Source of the DNA: Saururus chinensis
Lineage: Eukaryota; Streptophyta; Magnoliopsida; Piperales; Saururaceae
Length of the DNA stretch: 64,000 nucleotides
Assembly: GCA_035235625.1 (NCBI GenBank)
Contig: CP141140.1
Location: 36,963,351 to 37,027,350, forward strand
Direction of reading: 5' to 3'
Shown here: positions 23,170-35,471 of the stretch, piece by piece
Layout: every line of letters begins with the position of its first letter
How positions within the stretch are numbered: the stretch's first letter is position 1
Notes under the pieces: model-generated
What the model was told of the DNA's origin: nothing
The model's database searches: none
What the model saw: only the letters and a program-made list of their open reading frames with translations
Program-made: the position numbers and the translations under genes

Positions 23170-25752
23170 GCAATTCGCCTTGACCTCAAGGCGACCAAGT
23201 AGAATAGCGAGCCATGAACTTGTCGTCAGATATCCAGGTGGGTGGTGGAGCCATAAACGGATCTGACGTTTATCAAGCACTAAGGCGGGGACAGGGTTGG
23301 AAGGCTGGACTGGGCCCATCCAAGTGGGTGGTGGAGCATCAATGGCCAAGGACATGTCACCTACGCATCGGCGCAGCCTAGATACATGCAAACGGGGTGG
23401 ACTAAGGAGTCAGGCAGTAGGGCAAGGCAGTAAGACATCGGGCTGTTGCACTCCTCCATAGCGTAGGGGCCATGGAAACGGGGGGCGAGCTTGGAATGCT
23501 CAAGCTGAAACAAGGATGTTTGGCACTAAGGAAGAATAGAGACATAAACCAAGTCATCCACCATGAACTCCCTGTCAGTGTGATGACCATTATAAATTTG
23601 CTTCATCCGGTTCTGAGCAGAGGACGAGTTCTCCTTGAGCTATCGAAGAACCTCGTCCCATGTCTGGAGCATATAGTCCACCTTAGCCATAGAGGAGCAA
23701 TGAGGAACATAAGACAACACGATCGGTAGTGGGCGACCATACAATACCTCAAAAGGAGTGAAATTGGCATGAGTGCGATAGGTGGTGTTATTTGACCACT
23801 CCGCCCAAGGAAGAAGCAAAAGCCATCTGTAGGGATGAGACATAGTGAAATGGCAGAGGTACTGCTCTAAGCATCGGTTTACCACCTCAGTCTTGCCATC
23901 CGTCTGGGGGTGATAAGCGGTGCTCATGTAGTTTGGCCAACTCCCGAACATAGAGCTCTGCCACTGTCTTGGTGATGAATGGGTGTCCCAGAGCGCAAAA
24001 GTGAGCGTACTTGGAAACCGGTCCACCACCACCATAATCACTAACTTGCCTTGCACCAAGGGCAAAGCCTCCACGAAGTCCATCGAAACATCCTCCCAAA
24101 CCTTATCAGGGATAGTCATGGGCTGAAGCAAAGCTACGGGAGAGGTCGTGGTGGCCTTAGCTCTCTGACAGACATCGCAAGCTACCACATACTCCTGGAC
24201 TGCTCATCGAATGCCCTGCCACATAAAGCTCTGGCAGACCCATTTATAAGTGCGGAATGCTCCTTCATGACCGGCTATTGAAGTGTCATGGAAGTGGGAG
24301 ATAACACGCCTGCGAAGATCATCAACATCAGGTACCCAAAGGCACTCCTTCCAAAAGAGTAGGTCATCCCGCCACACAAAGAAATCATGAGCAACTGGGT
24401 TGGCGAGCTGTAATCAGGGCCTACATCTGAGAGTCATCAACGTATGCCCGCCTCGACTCATCAATGAAGGGGCAGGACGGAGTAGAAAGGGCCAAGCACG
24501 ATCCCAAGGTAGAGCTGCGAGAAAAGGCGTCAGCCATGGTGTTTTCCGACCCTTTCTTGTACACGACCTCATAATCATAGCCAAGTAACTTCTTGACCCA
24601 CTGCTCCTGTGATGGAATGGACACCCGTTGCTCGAGGAAGTACTTCAAAGGCCGGTGGTCAATGCGAATCAAGAACCTGCGGACAAGCAAATAAGGCCAC
24701 CACTTGTCGACGGCGAGGACAATAGCCAACATCTCCTTCTCATAAACTGATAGGGACAAAAAGTGGCCAGCCAAAGCCTTGCTGAAGTAGGCAATGGGGT
24801 GCTTGTCCTATAGCAGAACCACCCCTCGACCCATGTCCGAAGCATCTATTTCAACCATGAAGGGGCGGTTGAAATCGGGTAAAATCAGAACAAGGGCCGA
24901 GGCCATAGCTTGCTTCAGCTTGTCAAACTCCGCTTGGGAAACCTCATTCCAATCGAAGGCCCCCTTCTTGAGAAGCTCTATAAGCGGCCAAGCAATCTCT
25001 CCATACTAGCTGATGAACCGCCTATAATAGCCAGTGAGGCCCAAAAAACCCGGTAGTGCACGAACACAAGTGGAAGGTGGCCAAGAGAGCATGGCAGCCA
25101 CCTTCGACAGGTCAATGGTGACACCATCCCACGATATGATATGTCCCAAGTAATCAATCTGTGAGCTGCCAAAGGAACACTTCAAATGCTTAAGAAATAA
25201 AGAGTTATCTCTTAGAATAGAGAAGACTAACCTGAGATGCTCCAAGTGCTCCGCCCACAACTAGCTGTAAACCGGGATGTCGTCAAAGAAGACCAAGATG
25301 TGGTGACGGAGGAAAGGCTTGAAGAGATCGTTCATGAGGCTCTGGAAGGAGAGGGGGCATTAGTCAGCCCGAACGGCATGATGAGAAACTTGAAATGAAT
25401 GTCATGGGTCCGGAAGGCGGTCTTGTGCACATCGGCAGGCTGCACCTGAATCTGATGGTAACCCGATTGTAGGTTGAGTTTACCGAAGATCTTTGCACCA
25501 ACTAGCTCATCTAGAAGCTCCTCGATCATGGGTATGGGATATTTGTCCTTGACGGTGATGGCATTCATGGCTTGGTCGTCCACACAAAACTGCCATGTAC
25601 CATCCTTTTTATGAACCAGCAAAACTGGGGAAGAGTAGGAGCTTGTGTTAGGGCAGGTGATACCGGACTGAAGCATGTCAACCACGAGATGCTCTATCTC
25701 TGACTTCTGGATGTGAGGATAATGGTAAGGGCGGGCATTGGCCAGTGACGTA
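23170..25752 (-). pseudogene. Gypsy element C pol: RT, RNase H, integrase (broken)
   Basis: Ty3/gypsy order is clear on the minus strand. [40 protein letters not shown] (25332-25752), then FFDDIPVYS and HLEHLRLVF (about 25300-25210), YLGHIISWDGV. RNase H: DASDMGRGVVLL, DHRPLKYFLEQR (24421-24850). Integrase: CDVCQRAK, WEDVSMDFVEALP, then STAYHPQTDGKTEVVNRC (24188-23640). A chromovirus-like tail follows (HVSRLRRCVGDMSLAIDAP, about 23390-23300). Lesions: several stops and frameshifts, and loss of the integrase block holding the second catalytic Asp (KLH is joined out of frame to the STAYHPQTDG block near 23930). The protease region is missing. Chromodomain identity is uncertain. Confidence 0.88.
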
Positions 25753-25757
25753 CCAAG
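25753..25757. repeat. Left TSD (CCAAG) of solo LTR H
   Basis: CCAAG is repeated at 29139-29143. Confidence 0.9.
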
Positions 25758-26178
25758 TGTAAGGACCCTCATCTTTAAACCGGTTTTGGTTTTCTTTAAT
25801 TATTGATTATCGTGAGATTTACGTGTTTTCTGATCTTATTCGGTGATTTTGTAAATAAATAGAGTTTGTGATGGTTTTAACCAAAATTAACTTCAATATT
25901 AGTGGTTTTAAGTGATTTTAAACCAAATGTGAATTTTTGAGATTTTTCGGAATTTTCACTATTTTCCCAAAAATTAGGGTTTTGGCGGGACCCCTGTGGG
26001 CCCCACGGTCGAAAATTTTATTTTTGTGTCAAATGAACCTAGACATATACTTAAGGTCACACAAAAATTTTTAGAATTTTATTAGGCTTAATTCGTGCTT
26101 AAATTTGCAAAATAACCACTTTTAGCCTACTTTTCATATTTACACCCCAAAACTTACCTTTGCCTACCCCAACCCTTA

Positions 26179-26187
26179 CTATAAAAG
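26179..26187 (+). promoter_or_regulatory. TATA box of solo LTR H
   Basis: CTATAAAAG within a plain AT/GC-mixed context about 420 bases into the LTR, the usual U3 position for a long plant LTR. Confidence 0.6.
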
Positions 26188-28233
26188 GGCAAACCTGAGC
26201 CATTTCCATTTTTGGGAATAGGCTAAGGAAGGAGGTCTGGCCTAATCCCCACTTAGGCCCGAATTAGAAGCCGATTAAGGTAAGCTTGCTCTAATTAAGC
26301 ACTAATCCATGGCTTTTCTCTTAATTTCTTCTAAATCTACCATTTTCCCCTTGATTCAATTCGTTTTTGACCATCAAAAGCTACTGATTTGTGTTTTACT
26401 ACAAACCCTAACATTCAAAATTCGATTTTTACTACCAACAAGCCCTAGATCTAAGATTTAATTAGGGATTTCTTAAGTAAATCGATTTCTATTGGTGTTT
26501 GATTCAAACTCATTGTGTTTTCAAGGATTTCAAGAAGGGTGACTCTTCAATCCGAGCTTAATCAAGTGCTGAGGTAATGGGTCTTCGAAATCTCTGTTTA
26601 TCCATGGTAAAACTCTTCATTTTTTGGCTTATTTCGAAATGGTTTGCTTGATTTAGTGTGTTAATGGTAAGATTAGAAAATGGAATTATTTAATCCCGAT
26701 TTCTTAGGGTTTTGCATTATTATGGTTTGGTTTGATATTCTGGAAGTCAAGGAGGACTTTTGATGATGATTAGGGTGCTAGATGTGGATTTGAAGTGTTA
26801 TCTATGGTGTTTCGGTTTGATTTTGCGAAAGGAAGAAGATGACTGTTCTGCCGTGTTGGCGATCGATCGGCCTTGCAGCGCGATCGATCGGCTGAACTGA
26901 AAATTTCAAAATTTTGCGTGTAACCGATCGAACGGCCTGAAGGGCGATCGATCGGCTACACAGGAAATTTGCATGTTGTGTGTATGATGCCTATTTTGAT
27001 GATTCCACCTTGGCTTGCCAATTTTATATGAATGTGGAGTGTTTTGAGCTATGTTAGGCTACTGGAAATGCATGCTATTGAGTTTATGGAGTTGAGATAT
27101 ATGCTTAGTGATGGTGGGATGACTTATGTTTTGTGGCATGATGTTGGAATCGTTATTTTGAAATTATGAATAGTTGTTTCCCTTTGGTTAAGCATATTTC
27201 AGTAGGACTATAATCATTGTTGGACAGATTTGTCATGATAAATTGTGATTAATGGTGTGTGAATGTTGGTGAATGCCATGACTCAATGATGAAATGAGTG
27301 ATGTTATAGGTGTTTAGCCTTTGTGGTTGAGTTTTGAATTTAACTGTGATTTCAACGATTCTTCTACTATGATTTCCACTGGAATTCATGTTTAAGTAGA
27401 AATTCACATGTGTGGTGTGGTAGTGAGTTGATTTTCAAGCATGTTAATATGCATTATGTGAAAGGCTTCTACTAGTTACACACACACACACATGTGGGGG
27501 GTTAAATGATGATGTTGAAGCTTAATATCGTGATTATGAATGATGCATTAGGGGCTGGTGAGAGCACTTATCATGATTAGGATTCATGTATGCTTTGCCC
27601 ACGCATGTACCATGCTGCACGCATCATGAAAATGGATTTCCAATTGAGGCTTCATCGTGATTAATCGAATTTGACCGATTGGATGCAATGTGATGGAATT
27701 GCGTGCCGGGTTTATCGGTCGTGGATTAATCGCAAGTTGATTTGGTCCGAAAGGACATATTTCGATTTGAAGTTCCTGTGTGGAACGATTTGGAGTTCCT
27801 GTGTGGAACGAGTGCACTCCCCGGGTTGAGTCTTGTTTAATGGAATGATGTGGGGACGAGTTGTGTACTTGTCTTGCGGATACGTGAGAATATTTTTATG
27901 TGTGTCATCTGGACCCTGAGAATCCAGTGTGGTATGCCGTGTGCACCCCGCTACCACGTGTTCTAGGGTTCTCTGTGTGAGAACTCGGGCTCTTCCCTCC
28001 GCAGGAGATGTCCCTGGGATAACACCCCTGCTCTAGATTCTCTGTGTGAGAATGGGACATCCTTGGCCAGGATCGTCCAGGGCGAGCAGTATTAGGGATT
28101 GACAACCCCGATCTTTCTTGAATTCTTGTGTAGAATTTTGTACCATGACACGCCTTCGTGGCCTTGTCTATGCTCCCGTCTGTGTGACGTCAATGTGTGA
28201 TTACTCCTTGATGGAGGTTGATTGTGATAACAT

Positions 28234-28500
28234 TATGCATGTGGGAATATGTATGTTAGAGATACATCCATGCAAGTTGATATTGATGTTATGCATGTGG
28301 AATATGTATGTTAGAGATACATCCATGCATGCTGATTTTGATGTTATGCATGTGGAATATGTATGTTAGAGATACATCCATGCATGCTGATTTTGATGTT
28401 ATGCATGTGGAATATGTATGTTAGAGATACGTCCATGCGGGATTAGTTATGATGTGAATGCATGTGGGAATATGTATGCTAGAGATACATCCATGCAGGT
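28234..28500 (+). repeat. Tandem repeat in solo LTR H, 55-bp unit, ~5 copies
   Basis: Unit core 'ggaatatgtatgttagagat' then 'acatccatgca'; three central copies are almost identical. The 83-residue frame at 28118-28369 is a by-product. Confidence 0.88.
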
Positions 28501-29138
28501 TGAATTATGCATTTTTGTGCAGTGTTAAGTGATATGAATGTGTGATCAGAAAGTGATGCACCATGTAAATCTTTGATCTGAAACGATCTCATTTCTAAGC
28601 TATCGTATTTTCTACGTTGACAGTGATATTAAAACCATTGCTGAGTGTTAAAACTCACCCCTCTTTTGTGTTTTGATTTGGGGCTGCGTGGTGCGACACG
28701 CAGACGGACAGGATTGCCTTTTTGAGGAAAGGTCAGAGGTAGCTTGGGTGTGATGATGGAGATCGTTGCATGACTTTCCTTCATTTTGTTTCATGTTTTA
28801 TGTTAGAACCTATGTGTAGGGTTCTTTGTTGTGGATTTATGTCACATGTTATAGTTATGTTTGCTTATGACTTATTTTGAGCCGGTGAGGGCTTTACTTA
28901 AAACTAAGCTTGTGGGTTTGAGATTGTTGTTTACTTTGTGTTAAGCAACACCTTTTTTTCCCCTTTTATTTACTCTTGCTCAAAGGATTGTGCGCACTCC
29001 GTGTTGCTGTTAATCGCCCGTGGTTAGGGATTAAGTCTTCCGCTAGAATCGTTTCTCAATTTCACTTCGTCGCCCCCGCGCGCTTGACCGGCCCTTGGAC
29101 CGGGTTCGGCTCGGGTCGGGCATCGCCGGGGCGTGACA

Positions 29139-29143
29139 CCAAG
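29139..29143. repeat. Right TSD (CCAAG) of solo LTR H
   Basis: Identical to 25753-25757. Confidence 0.9.
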
Positions 29144-29610
29144 AATGATAGGGATATGGTGGTCGTGAGGCCACACTAGAGGAAGATCCTTCGGTTCAGC
29201 AAACACACCAAGGCGGCCATTGGCCAGTCGGGAAGGTGGTTGGCCACCTTCATGAACTCTGTGTAATTGATGATGGTGGTTTGACGTAGTGTGGAGAGCA
29301 TCTCATTGAAGTCCTGGATCCCGTTCGGGCCAAATTGAATGCACAACTTGTCAGAGAAGGCAGCCCAAGTGGGATAGCGCACCTTCTTTTTGAAACTTTG
29401 GAACCAAATAGAAGCATCCCTGTCTAGATGGAAGGCCGCTATGCACAGCCATTCAGCCTCCGAATGCGTTCCCTGTAGGCAAAAAACTTTTCAGCCTTGT
29501 ACAGCCATTCCACAGGGTCATCGTCCTCATTGTAACGTGGGAACTGTAGGCAGGCCAAACGAGGTTCAACCCCTCTTCGTGGTCCTCCATGGCGTATTTT
29601 GTCACGATAT
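29144..29610 (-). pseudogene. Gypsy element C gag fragment, fused toward RT by a deletion
   Basis: The minus strand gives the gypsy gag core: FPRYNEDDDPVEWLYKAEKF, IAAFHLDRDASIWFQSF, VRYPTWAAFSDKL, then FMKVANHLPDW. It stops at TAG near 29176, with frameshifts inside (about 29470). The text just after it (DHHIP-like) is normally found immediately before RT, so the gag end, nucleocapsid and protease have been deleted. The N-terminal side ends abruptly at about 29610, where a plus-oriented long LTR begins. Confidence 0.8.
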
Positions 29611-32600
29611 TCTTACCCGTAGAGTCAGGTGTCAAGTTCATCATAGGCCACGGGCCTGGACGTGCGTTATGGTGCAAAAAATCGAAAGTGAATGGAACTC
29701 CAGAGAGAGATGAGTGGCAGGAAAAAAAAGAAAGGAAGAGAGAAAACGGGCTCGGGCGAGCCCAATCCAGAGACTTCTGGAAAAGAGCCGACCCCCTCTC
29801 TGGCTTCTCTCTATCCCAGCCACCGCCGGCTGCCGGTGGGACACAGCGCCACCGCCACCAACTCCGCCCCAGTCCGGCGATGGCAGAGGGCCATAGCCCC
29901 GGCCCCCACGGCCGCCCCGGCCTCTGCTCTGCCTCTCCCCTGTGTTCCCCGATCCCGCCACACTCTCTCTGTCTCGTGACTCGGTGGCACTGGCGCTGGC
30001 CGATGGGCTCTGCCCAGCCTCCATCTGGCCAGCCATGGGCCGACGATGGCAAGCCCGGCCGCCAGCCAGCTCCGCCGGCCCCCCTAAGATATGTTTTTCA
30101 CCTGGTCAGTTCCCTCTCTATCTCTCACTATGATTTGATTTGAGCAGCCGCCGTGGGCCGCCAAGGGCCGGCCGGCCACGGCTCTGCCATGGGCCGGTGA
30201 CGGCGGGAGGCCACCCCTCCCGACCCCAAAGGCCTTTGCTCCGCCGCCCTGTCCTCATCCCCCTTCGCCCCTATTTTTTGCCGCCTTACTATTTTAATTA
30301 AATAGTGGCCGGTGGTGGCGAACCACCGCCGAACAGAACTTTATCTGGCCCAGCCTTGGTCCGGCAAAGGCAGTGGACAACACCTCCATGCCCGGTTCCG
30401 CCTCCGCCCTCCCTCTTTCCTCTGGCCAGACCCATCTTTGCCCTTGTTTCTGTCTTTGACGGACTTTGGGGCTGCACCGGCGAGCCCCAGCCTTGGGCTG
30501 ACGATGGTAGGAACGTCCCCATGGCCACTCCTTCCTTATTGGTTTTCCCCAACTAGTCCCTCATCTCCCATGTTTTTGATCTATGTCCATTTTGGACGTC
30601 GTGAGTATCGTCACCAGCCGGATGCCGGACTTGGCCAAGTGAACCTTCATTTGGCTCCGCCGGTGATGCCAGTGACCCACCCTAGTTCCACTTTATTCCC
30701 AGTCAACCCCTCTGTGTTTGGCTTTTGACGCCATCAGCATTGGCTAGTAGTGGCTGAATGGCCACCGAGGATTCCGCTTCAGTCTAGTAACGACCAGAGA
30801 CGGTCCCACCTGGCACAGTTTGATTGCCTATGATCCGTGCTCCTCCCTTTGGTCCACAGCCTCAATTAGTTCTACTTACCGACATTTCCAGTCATTGACC
30901 CCTCTTGCACATTGTATGCCATCGGTACCGGATGGCCTCTGGCAAGATTCTGTATGACCTATTTTGACTAAAGGTGGATGAGTTTACCTACATAGGCCTT
31001 GGCCAATGACGGCCTCATGGCCTTTGCTCGACCATGAATCTTTCCCTCGTTCTCTGCCGTGCGAGATATACAGCCACCCACATCTATTGTTTCAGTTGTG
31101 GGTGGTGATTGGCGATGTCGCCGTTTTGATTGGTCACCACTAGGGCCTTAGCCCTGTCGGACCCTTATGAGACTGCCTTTGTTTAGCCTCTTCCCCTCCC
31201 CTTTGGCCACGGTGCAAGTAGCTGCACGTACGGGTTAGGTTTTTGGTGTCGTTTTGGTGCCGCCTAACCATCGGATGGCTCCGCAATCATCTAGAGTTGA
31301 CATCGGAGTCCTCCAGCACCTCTCCTTTGTCCTTTACTGTCACCCTCCGCCCATATGTGGGCCCTTGTAAATGAGAAATCGACGCCGTTGGGTGCTATCC
31401 ACGGCTGATTTCGACGTTTTGTGACCGGTTGGGTATTGTTCAACTGCCGGTCAAATTTTAGTGAGTACACTCTGCCTTTTGGTCGCACCTGCCACTCGTT
31501 GGCACGATCTTTCTCCCGACCGCCCCTAGTGTGCCGCTGTGGATTGTGGATTTTATCATGTTGACTTTGACACCCTATTTGGCCGTGTGTAGTTTTGGCA
31601 TTTCCTAAACCCTCGGGACAGCAGCTCTCTCAACTTGGAAAACTTTTGGCCGCCAACTCCGCCACTGACGCCGGCACCGTCGTGTGCTCGCCATCAAACG
31701 TCATGATTACGAGGTAGGGGAGCTTTGAACTTGTAATTTCAAGATAGCATGCTTGAATGAGTAGTAGCATGCTAGGAATTGCATGATGTGCATATAAGCA
31801 TGATTATATGGTATGTTTAGATACATATGGAATGCATATGAGCTGTAAGTACGGTTGATGTATGTGTAATACGTGTGCTAAGTATGATTGATATGTATGA
31901 GTTGTACGTATGTTTTATGGATGTGGAATATGTATGCGCTAGTAATGGCTAGCGATTAGGTTAGTACACTATGAATGAGTATTATGGACATGCTAGTGAT
32001 GGCTAGCGATTTTGAGTAAGTTATGTATGTGGACTGTGTGTGTGGGCAGAGGTATGGGCGATGGACGGTAAGAAGTGGTAAGGTTTTTGGTATGGAGTCA
32101 GATGTGGATGGGTAAGCATGTGATAGAAGACGACAAACGTAAGTATGACAGATGAAGAATGGAGCAGATTGGATCGGTTTGGTGTGGAGCAAAGTCAGGG
32201 GTTGGTTTCTGTAAGTAAGAGAACTTAGGCTTGAAGCCTTATGTGGGTTTGTTAGACAGTAAGAGTGTGCATAATTGTACAACCATAACTTACAAATTAT
32301 AAAGTGAAAAGTAAGCATAATCAATGAGGTGTAAGTAATGGGGGATAACGAGGATCTGCTTTGAGGAGCTCAGTTTGATGATGTAAGTAAGATGTTTTGA
32401 CCGTAAGGTGGATGACAGAGGATGTATGATTACATAAGGATCTATGTACGGTGAGTTATGTTGTGACTTGGACAGGTAAGTGAAGTCTGCTGCCCTGACA
32501 AACTAGGGTTTCGATCGGGCTCAGCTTCTGTTTGATCAGTCGAGGACTGTGAGTCAGTTTGGCATAATTATACTGCATAACTTACTTAATTCAAACTTGA

Positions 32601-33324
32601 ATTATGAGAAAACTAATAATAGCGTTGTGAGTTTGAGACCTGAGGGTTCGACGGATTGAGTTCCGTGTTTGAGCTAGCGGATAATGAGTCGGCTAAGCAT
32701 TTCCCATGTCTTGCCATGGTGTTTATCCTGCGGGATGTTGTCTGTGTGCTATATAGAGTGATGTTTGTTTTGATTTTGGTCTGTGTGTTGTATTAAGCCC
32801 AGACGTTTGATGCTCTGTTGAGAGCGCTGCAAGTTTTCGCCCTTCGTGGTCACTGTATGTTTTTGCCTATAGATGGCACTGTATGTTCTGCCCAAGAGTG
32901 GCATTGTAAGATTACTGCCCTAGAGTGGCACTGTATATTTTTTGCCCTTAGTTGGCATTGTATGGCCCTTGTTGGCATTGTATGGCCCCAGAGAGTGGGT
33001 ATTTGCGCGCTCAGGTAGGTAGTATCATGGATCTACTCTTACCTGTTTGATCCTATGCCCCATGAGCATAGGTGTGCCTTGCCTTCGGAAAAGTCCATGG
33101 CGTCTAGTTGCTCCCGAAGGTTAAGGTGACACCCTTGTGGCATTCCCTTCCTTTCCAACATTGGAGTTTGTTAATTGTAATGAGCTTCAGTTGTCAGTAG
33201 TATGTGTACGATAGTGAGAGTATGTTGTATGCTTCAGATTCTGAGTAAGTTGTACGTGTAAGATCCAGAGTAAGTGTAAGTGTAAGCTCCTAAGGAAGAC
33301 GTAAGAATACGTTTATGTGTAAGC

Positions 33325-33329
33325 GTATG
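33325..33329. repeat. Left TSD (GTATG) of solo LTR K
   Basis: GTATG is repeated at 34564-34568. Confidence 0.85.
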
Positions 33330-34563
33330 TGATGCACTGAAATTATGTTTAATAAAATATTTTCAAATTTCTATTTGTAATCCTATTTTGTGTTAATTCA
33401 TTACTGATTTGGGCTATTTATGTTTTGAATAAGTTAGTTGGACCTTAATTGAGTTTACATGTCTAAACAGGCTTCAACAAGATACAACTGGAAGAGGAAG
33501 CTAAGCCCAACTACCCAAAGCTATTTAAAAGTCAAGAATGGGCTCATAATGGTCTAACATGCATGGAATGGTCGAACACAACCTTGTGGACCCATTTGAT
33601 TTGAGATTTGTATGAATAGAACTAAATTATGAAAGAAGTTGATTCGGATAGATTGACACAGCCTTAGTATTTTGATCATATCTTTTTATGTATAATTCGG
33701 ATTGATACGATTCTGGTGGAAATGGAAAGAAGACTTCCGTGGCTACAAGTGTTATTTCAGGAAGAAATTCCAAATTCCAAAGATATAGGGGTCGAATCAG
33801 GCAATCAATCAGGATGAAATCTGGAGATATGATTTGATTTTACCCTTTGAAGCAACCCTTTCTTTTCCTATAAATAGAGGGGTGGACGTGATAGATGGGG
33901 CATTCTCTCCTCTTTGGAGCTCTCTTCTCCTATTTTCTTCTTTCATTTTGTAATTTTGTTTTTAGTTTTATTGTAATGGCTTTCTAAGCTCTCAAGCTAA
34001 GGCTAGAGGTGATTTGTAACAATCTAATGGAGTTCAATTCATGTTTCATCAATGGTTTCAAGTAAGTATTGTTTATTTGAAGTGATGTTTATTTAATATT
34101 GTTCTTCTTCTTGTTTCTTTGTGATTTGGATACATAAGATGCTTGAAGGCTATCCTTCTTGATCTTTTGTGATTTGGATACATAGAAAACTTGAAGAGAC
34201 AATTATTTTTATCCTTCATCTATCCAAAGTATTTTCTATATTTAGTTTTAATTTTAATGTTCATATATTCCGGTTAGATAGAATCTTCATTCAATTCTAA
34301 CTGAGATAACATGATACATGAAGAACATCATTAGATGTTACAATGATCTTTAATGCCTTAGTGTTTTATTATCTTGATTTCTTAACGTGTTATTCCCTCA
34401 ATACTCTTCTACTCTTTCTTTCTTAATTTTTCTTCCTCTATTTCTTCGTAACTATTTTCTTTGTTGCACAAGGCTTTCCCTGTGGATCGACCTTGTCTAC
34501 TACAATTGGCAAGTAAAATAAATCTGAATTTGACTTCTTCATAGTCTTGTTTCAGACGTAACA
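33330..34563 (+). mobile_element. Solo LTR K, 1234 bp, Athila/TAT-like
   Basis: TGATGCACTG...GACGTAACA with flanking GTATG duplications. The TATA box CTATAAATA lies at 33868-33876, and near the end is 'ccctgtggatcgacc', a phrase common in the tail of Athila/TAT-type LTRs. Inserted inside LTR copy D. No coding region. Confidence 0.87.
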
Positions 34564-34568
34564 GTATG
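34564..34568. repeat. Right TSD (GTATG) of solo LTR K
   Basis: Identical to 33325-33329. Confidence 0.85.
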
Positions 34569-35471
34569 ATTGTACGAGTAAGGTTGTACAAGTACGTGTA
34601 AGTTGTGTGAGTATGAGTATGAGTATGATTGTAAGATGATGATTCTGAGTAAGAATGTAAGTGTAAGTTTCTAAGTAAGACAGTAAGTGTACGATTTTGA
34701 GCACGATTGTAAGTATATGATTCTGAGAAGGAATGTAAGTGTAAGATTGTACGAGTATAGTCGTACTAGTATGTGTAAGGTGTTGAGTATGCATATGATG
34801 GTACAAGTAAGTTGTAAGACCCTGGTTAAGGGTGTTTGTGTAAGTTTGCTTTCATTGGCATGTTTTGCATTTTATATGCAGATGTATATGATTATGTTAT
34901 GTTGATTGCTTCATGTTTGAGTTGCATGAATGCATGTATTTATAAACTTACCGATTTCAATGTGTAGGTTTCCCCTACTGGGTATTTTCCTACTGAGTAT
35001 GAAAATGCTCACCCTACTTTTTTAGCCCCGTTGTTTGGGAGGCTTTTGCAAGTTGTGTTGGAGAGCTCCTGGAGATGGATGCTCGATTCTACAGTGGATT
35101 GTTTCCCCCTCGACTCAAGTATATTTAACTCAATGAGAGTATATTTGGTGCCACGATCTGATGTATTGGGTGAGATGAAATTTAAGTGTATGTATTATGG
35201 ACTTTTAATTTGGATAAGAATGTAGACTGTTACGGGACTTGTACTCGGGGACTCTTGGGAGTTATTTGTATTTAAAAATCCATGATCATGGTAATTTAGC
35301 CGTACGTTTGTTTTTGAGTAGCGCCTGAGGATATTTGCTTTGGCCGTACGATGGTTCACCGTATGATGGAAATATTTAGATGGAAAATTGATATTTAATG
35401 TTTTAAATTATAAACTATTTTATCAGGTTTTGATTTCGTCATTTTTCTTCCAATTTATAAGAGTTTATTTA

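Larger units (their letters stand above)
25758..29138 (+). mobile_element. Solo LTR H, 3381 bp, inserted in element C
   Basis: Starts TGTAAGGACC and ends GGGGCGTGACA. The perfect 5-bp duplication CCAAG flanks it. Both flanks are element C coding sequence (RT side at left, gag side at right), which would be contiguous without it. A TATA box (CTATAAAAG, 26179-26187) sets the orientation. Long LTRs with TGTAAGGACC starts fit a Tekay/Del-like chromovirus, which is family-level inference. No protein domains inside. Confidence 0.9.
29611..35471 (+). mobile_element. Copy D of the 4.5-kb LTR family, direct orientation, both ends truncated
   Basis: Matches the complement of 37218-37800 from about 29612 onward, the complement of 22080-22500 at 31200-31600, and LTR A along 31.6-33.3 and 34.57-35.46 kb. 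About 115 bases of its start and about 90 bases of its end are missing. A solo LTR splits it at 33330-34563. The GC-rich open frames at 29453-30556 on both strands are LTR sequence with no conserved domains. Confidence 0.78.

Noticed and set aside
28234-28500. Regular repeats resembling a CRISPR array
   Set aside because: The 55-bp units are directly tandem with no unique spacers, inside a plant LTR.
29453-30556. GC-rich overlapping open frames on both strands (up to 199 residues)
   Set aside because: They lie in the long LTR, are open on both strands because of base composition, and have no conserved domain. The minus-strand 29453 frame only overlaps gag at its end.
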